Under the pieces are notes generated by a model. That model saw only the letters and a list, made by a program, of their open reading frames with translations. It did not search any database and was not told the origin of the DNA. A DNA stretch of 64,000 nt, from positions 186,001 through 250,000 of the forward strand of contig JBFWXS010000001.1 in NCBI GenBank assembly GCA_050187175.1. Direction: 5' to 3'. The translations under genes and the position numbers were made by a program. Source of the DNA: Zeimonas sp050187175 (GTDB lineage Bacteria > Pseudomonadota > Gammaproteobacteria > Burkholderiales > Burkholderiaceae_E). Each line of letters begins with the position of its first letter. Position 1 is the first letter of the stretch. This document shows, in pieces, positions 60,993 through 64,000 of this stretch.

Positions 60993-62707
60993 TGACCGGG
61001 AACGGGCCCGCGGCGGCAGTCGCGCCCATGTCGCCGCTCGTTCCGCTGCCCGTTCCGCCGCCCGAGCGCACGCTGCCGCACATGCTGCAGCGGCAGGCGG
61101 CCGAGTTCGGCGAGCGGCCGCTGGCGACGATCGAAGGCGCCTGCTGGCGCCATGCCGACGCGGCCGCCGCTGCGGCGCGCCGCGGCGGCGCCCTGCAGCG
61201 CCAGGGCATAGGCCGCGGCGACCGCGTCGCCATCCTGTGCGGCAACCGCATCGAATTCCTCGACAGCTTCCTCGGCTGCGGCTGGATAGGCGCGGTCTCG
61301 GTGCCGATCAACAGCGCGGCGATGGGGCCGCAGATCGAGTACTACCTGGCCAATAGCGGCGCGCGGCTGCTGATCATCGAAGACCGCTTCGTCGAACGGC
61401 TGGCCACCGCGGACCTGGCGGCTACGCAGCTGGAGGCGATCTGGGTCGTCGGCGAGACGAAGGAAGACTCATCTGCAGCGGCAACATCCACCGCGGGAAA
61501 GTCTGCCACCGCCTCACTCCCCCTACTGCCGTTCCCGCCGCCTGCCGATCCCGTCGAACCCGCGGCCGCGCTGCCCGGCGACACGCTGGCCATCCTCTAC
61601 ACGTCGGGCACCACCGGCCCGGCCAAGGGCGTCGTCTGCCCGCATGCGCAGTACTACTGGTGGGGCGTCAACAGCGCGCGCATCCTCGGCCTGTCTGCAA
61701 GCGACGTGCTGTGCACGACGCTGCCGCTGTTCCACATCAATGCGCTGAACACCTATGCGCAAGCCGCCGTCACAGGCGCGCACGCGGTCTTCGAGCCGCG
61801 CTTCTCGGCCTCGGGCTTCTGGCCGACGATGCGCGAGCGCGGCGCCACCGTCGTCTACCTGCTGGGTGCCATGGTGCCCATCCTGCTGGCGCAGCCGGCA
61901 GGCCCGTCCGAACGCGAACACCAGGTACGCTGCGGCCTCGGCCCCGGCGTGCCGGCCGCCGCCGCGGAAGCCTTCGAGCAGCGCACCGGCGTGCAGCTGC
62001 TCGAAGGCTACGGCTCGACCGAGACCAACTTCGTCATCGCCACCACGGCCGACGCGCCGCGCCACGGCGTCATGGGCTGGGTGCAGCCCGGCTTCCAGGC
62101 GCGCGTGGTCGACGAGCATGACGTCGAGCTGCCGCCCGGGCAGGCCGGCGAGCTGGTGCTGCGCGCCGACGAGCCGTTCGCCTTCGCCAGCGGCTACTTC
62201 GGCATGCCCGACAAGACCGTCGAAGCCTGGCGCAACCTGTGGTTCCACACTGGCGATCGCGTCGTGCGCGAGACCGACGGCGCGCTGCGCTTCGTCGACC
62301 GTATCAAGGACGCGATCCGGCGCCGCGGCGAGAACATCTCGTCGTACGAGGTCGAACAGATCCTGCTCAGCCATCCGTCCGTGGCCGAAGCAGCCGTCTA
62401 TCCCGTGCGATCGGAGCTGGCCGAAGACGAAGTCATGGCCTCGCTGGTGCCGCGTCCCGGCCATGCGCTGGATGCCGCCGAGCTGGCGCGCCATTGCGAG
62501 ACGCGGCTGCCGTACTTCGCCATCCCGCGCTATATCGACATCGTCGCCGAACTGCCGCGCACCGAGAACGGCAAGGTGCAGAAGTACAAGCTGCGCGAAC
62601 GCGGCGTGACGACGGACACCTGGGATCGGCAGCCCGGCGGGACGCGGCAGCCCGGCGGCATCCGGCGGCCGCGGGCGACGGCAGCACCGGACGCGCCGCC
62701 GCGCTAG
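60992..62707 (+). CDS. AMP-forming acyl-CoA synthetase (ANL superfamily)
   Basis: 571 residues. ATP loop LAILYTSGTTGPAKGVVCPH, GYGSTETNF, WFHTGDRV, DRIKDAIRRRGENISSYEVE and the terminal ENGKVQKYKL lysine are seen. It overlaps the binding-protein stop by one base (TGATG). The C-terminus ends in a GG/R-rich tail (RQPGGTRQPGG) from a short repeat. It resembles the ligase at 53196 but is clearly diverged, so it probably activates a different acid, perhaps the one captured by the binding protein. Confidence 0.87.
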   Translation: MTGNGPAAAVAPMSPLVPLPVPPPERTLPHMLQRQAAEFGERPLATIEGACWRHADAAAAAARRGGALQRQGIGRGDRVAILCGNRIEFLDSFLGCGWIGAVSVPINSAAMGPQIEYYLANSGARLLIIEDRFVERLATADLAATQLEAIWVVGETKEDSSAAATSTAGKSATASLPLLPFPPPADPVEPAAALPGDTLAILYTSGTTGPAKGVVCPHAQYYWWGVNSARILGLSASDVLCTTLPLFHINALNTYAQAAVTGAHAVFEPRFSASGFWPTMRERGATVVYLLGAMVPILLAQPAGPSEREHQVRCGLGPGVPAAAAEAFEQRTGVQLLEGYGSTETNFVIATTADAPRHGVMGWVQPGFQARVVDEHDVELPPGQAGELVLRADEPFAFASGYFGMPDKTVEAWRNLWFHTGDRVVRETDGALRFVDRIKDAIRRRGENISSYEVEQILLSHPSVAEAAVYPVRSELAEDEVMASLVPRPGHALDAAELARHCETRLPYFAIPRYIDIVAELPRTENGKVQKYKLRERGVTTDTWDRQPGGTRQPGGIRRPRATAAPDAPPR

Positions 62708-62741
62708 CGACATGTCGATTCAGGCCGACGGAGGAAACCCG

Positions 62742-63491
62742 ATGCGAATGCCCCTCGCAGGCCGCACGGCCTTCATCACCGGCGCGGCGCAGGGCCTGGG
62801 CGAGGCCGTCGCCGCCGGCCTGGCACAGGCCGGCGCCCGCGTCGCACTGGCCGATGTCGATGCGCGCGTCGATGACGCCGCTGCCGCGCTCAACGCGGCC
62901 GGCGCCACGGCGATCGGCCTGCGGCTGGACGTTCGCGACGAAGCCGCCTTCGAACGCGCGTACGACGACGCGGCCCGCCAGCTCGGCGAGATCGGCATAC
63001 TGGTCAACAATGCAGCGCTGTCGCCGAACCGCTCGTTCTGGGAAATCGATGCGGCGGAATGGGATGAGGTGCTCGCCGTCAATCTGCGCGGCACCTTCTT
63101 CGGCTGCCGGATCGCCGCGAAACGCATGCGCGCGGCCGGCTGGGGCCGCATCATCAACTTGTCGTCGCTGGCCGGCCAGCAGGCGAGCACCGCCAGCGGC
63201 TTGCACTACGCGGCCTCCAAGGCCGGCATCCTGGCGCTGACGCGCTCGCTGGCGCTGGAGCTGGCCGGCAGCGGCGTCACCGTGAATGCGATCGCGCCGT
63301 CGGCGATCGAAGGGCCGGCGCTGCAGCGGCTCGACGCCGCGCGGCGCGATGCGCTGCGCGCGCAGATTCCGGTGGGCCGTTTCGGACTCGGCCGCGAAGC
63401 GGCCGCCGCGGTCGTCTATCTCGCGGGCGATGATGCGGGCTATACGACCGGCGCGACGCTGGATCTCAACGGCGGGCGGCTGATGCGCTAG
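62742..63491 (+). CDS. Short-chain dehydrogenase/reductase
   Basis: 249 residues, classical SDR: TGAAQGLG at about residues 13-20, VNNAAL, NLSSLAG, the catalytic YAASK and NAIAPSAIEGPAL, with the usual GATLDLNGG end. GGAGGAAA lies at ideal distance before ATG 62742; an ATG at 62712 is in frame but lacks a ribosome site. Last gene of the rightward run; the amidase converges on it. Confidence 0.88.
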   Translation: MRMPLAGRTAFITGAAQGLGEAVAAGLAQAGARVALADVDARVDDAAAALNAAGATAIGLRLDVRDEAAFERAYDDAARQLGEIGILVNNAALSPNRSFWEIDAAEWDEVLAVNLRGTFFGCRIAAKRMRAAGWGRIINLSSLAGQQASTASGLHYAASKAGILALTRSLALELAGSGVTVNAIAPSAIEGPALQRLDAARRDALRAQIPVGRFGLGREAAAAVVYLAGDDAGYTTGATLDLNGGRLMR

Positions 63492-63518
63492 GCGCTCCGC
63501 CGCCAGCAGGCGCCGGGC

Positions 63519-64000
63519 TCACTCCTTCGCGTCGATCCGCAGTCCTGCTCCGGCGAGCATCAGGTCGACGGCGCTCGCGCAGGCTGCCAGCGCGCGATCC
63601 CGGCCGGGTTGCCCGGCCAGCATGACGGCCAGCGGCAAACCCTCGTCCGACAAGCCGGTCGGCAGCACCGCCAGCGGAGAACCCACGCAGGTCCAGGGCG
63701 TGATCAGGCTGGCGTCTCCGGTAGAGCTCAGCCCTTCGGGGGCGGTATCGTACGCAGGCGGCAGCAGCACGGCGTCGAACGCCGCCATCGAAGACAGGAT
63801 GCGCCGGCGCGCCGCTTGCAGATAGGCGATGTCCTGCGCATGGTCGTCCTCAGTGAGCGCGGCGCCGGCCTGCAGCAGCTCGCGGAACCTCGGCCCCACG
63901 CGATCCGGCTGTTCGACGAGAAGCCGGCCATGCGCCCTGCCGGCTTCGTACTGCATGGCGCGCCGGTGGCGCACGCGCATCTCGGCGAAATCCTCCCCCG
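63519..64000 (-). CDS. Amidase signature family protein, C-terminal part
   Basis: Partial: the frame stays open to the window edge, so only about 160 C-terminal residues are seen. The segment AFDAVLLPPAYDTAPEG, then TPWTCVGSPLAVLPTG and LPLAVMLAGQPGRDRALA, is the typical C-terminal region of amidases. The catalytic Ser-Ser-Lys part lies outside. It hydrolyses an amide; with the cyclase-family gene nearby, an amide substrate for the island is possible. Confidence 0.82.
   Translation of the reverse strand, partial: GEDFAEMRVRHRRAMQYEAGRAHGRLLVEQPDRVGPRFRELLQAGAALTEDDHAQDIAYLQAARRRILSSMAAFDAVLLPPAYDTAPEGLSSTGDASLITPWTCVGSPLAVLPTGLSDEGLPLAVMLAGQPGRDRALAACASAVDLMLAGAGLRIDAKE

Noticed and set aside
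1..64000. tRNA, rRNA or riboswitch genes
   Set aside because: No cloverleaf, rRNA segment or known riboswitch core was recognised on reading; a covariance-model search would be needed to exclude small RNAs.

Overview
The window is GC-rich bacterial chromosome, almost certainly a betaproteobacterium of the order Burkholderiales and probably Alcaligenaceae-like. The evidence is the central housekeeping block (trkH, trkA, a short NtrX with NtrY, DUF4390, rsmB, htpX, fmt, def, LysM protein, dprA, topoisomerase III), a DUF3567 gene typical of that order, and TRAP and Rieske catabolic genes on both sides. I saw no rRNA, tRNA, CRISPR array, prophage or transposase gene.

Bases 1-9349 hold a small aerobic CoA-ester (phenylacetate-like) gene set: a PaaG-like isomerase, an acyl-CoA ligase, a PaaX-type regulator, and a tight operon of PaaA-like diiron protein, enoyl-CoA hydratase, epoxide hydrolase and ferredoxin-NADP reductase, followed by a DUF2889 gene and a flavodoxin. 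The usual partners PaaB, C, D and E are not seen. Bases 9429-14641 hold a lone molybdenum hydroxylase large subunit and a DUF3772/MscS channel.

Bases 14688-25398 are a divergent aromatic-catabolism locus centred on a GntR/FCD regulator. To the left run a Rieske oxygenase, a glutamine-synthetase-like ligase, a TRAP binding protein and an FAD monooxygenase. To the right run pcaB, a pcaD-pcaC fusion and the two TRAP permease genes. Ligase plus Rieske oxygenase recalls gamma-glutamylation of aniline, so an amino-aromatic substrate entering the protocatechuate branch is plausible. pcaGH is absent.

Bases 25494-48827 are mostly core genes: DUF3567, a CobW-type GTPase, trkH, a second TRAP system whose large permease carries a long acidic insert, trkA, NtrX/NtrY, DUF4390, rsmB, htpX, fmt, def, LysM, dprA and topB. 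A run of 100 N at 31842-31941 is flanked by identical 127-bp sequences and looks like an assembly artefact. Several GC-rich minisatellites (9, 14, 15 and 18 bp periods) lie in and between these genes.

Bases 48869-64000 are a third catabolic island: two MarR regulators, an opine-dehydrogenase-family protein, a two-subunit Rieske dioxygenase, two CoA ligases, a thiolase-fold protein without thiolase catalytic residues, a DUF35-SDR fusion, a cyclase-family hydrolase, two more SDRs, an ABC-type binding protein and an amidase running off the right end. Between the two halves lie two very long inverted repeats (57417-57776 and 57842-58156) whose central cores are inverted copies of one another. The strongest leads are the aldolase-like thiolase with its DUF35-SDR partner, the PaaA-only operon, the glutamylation-type Rieske/pca locus, the giant hairpins, and one operator motif shared by two MarR-flanked promoters.
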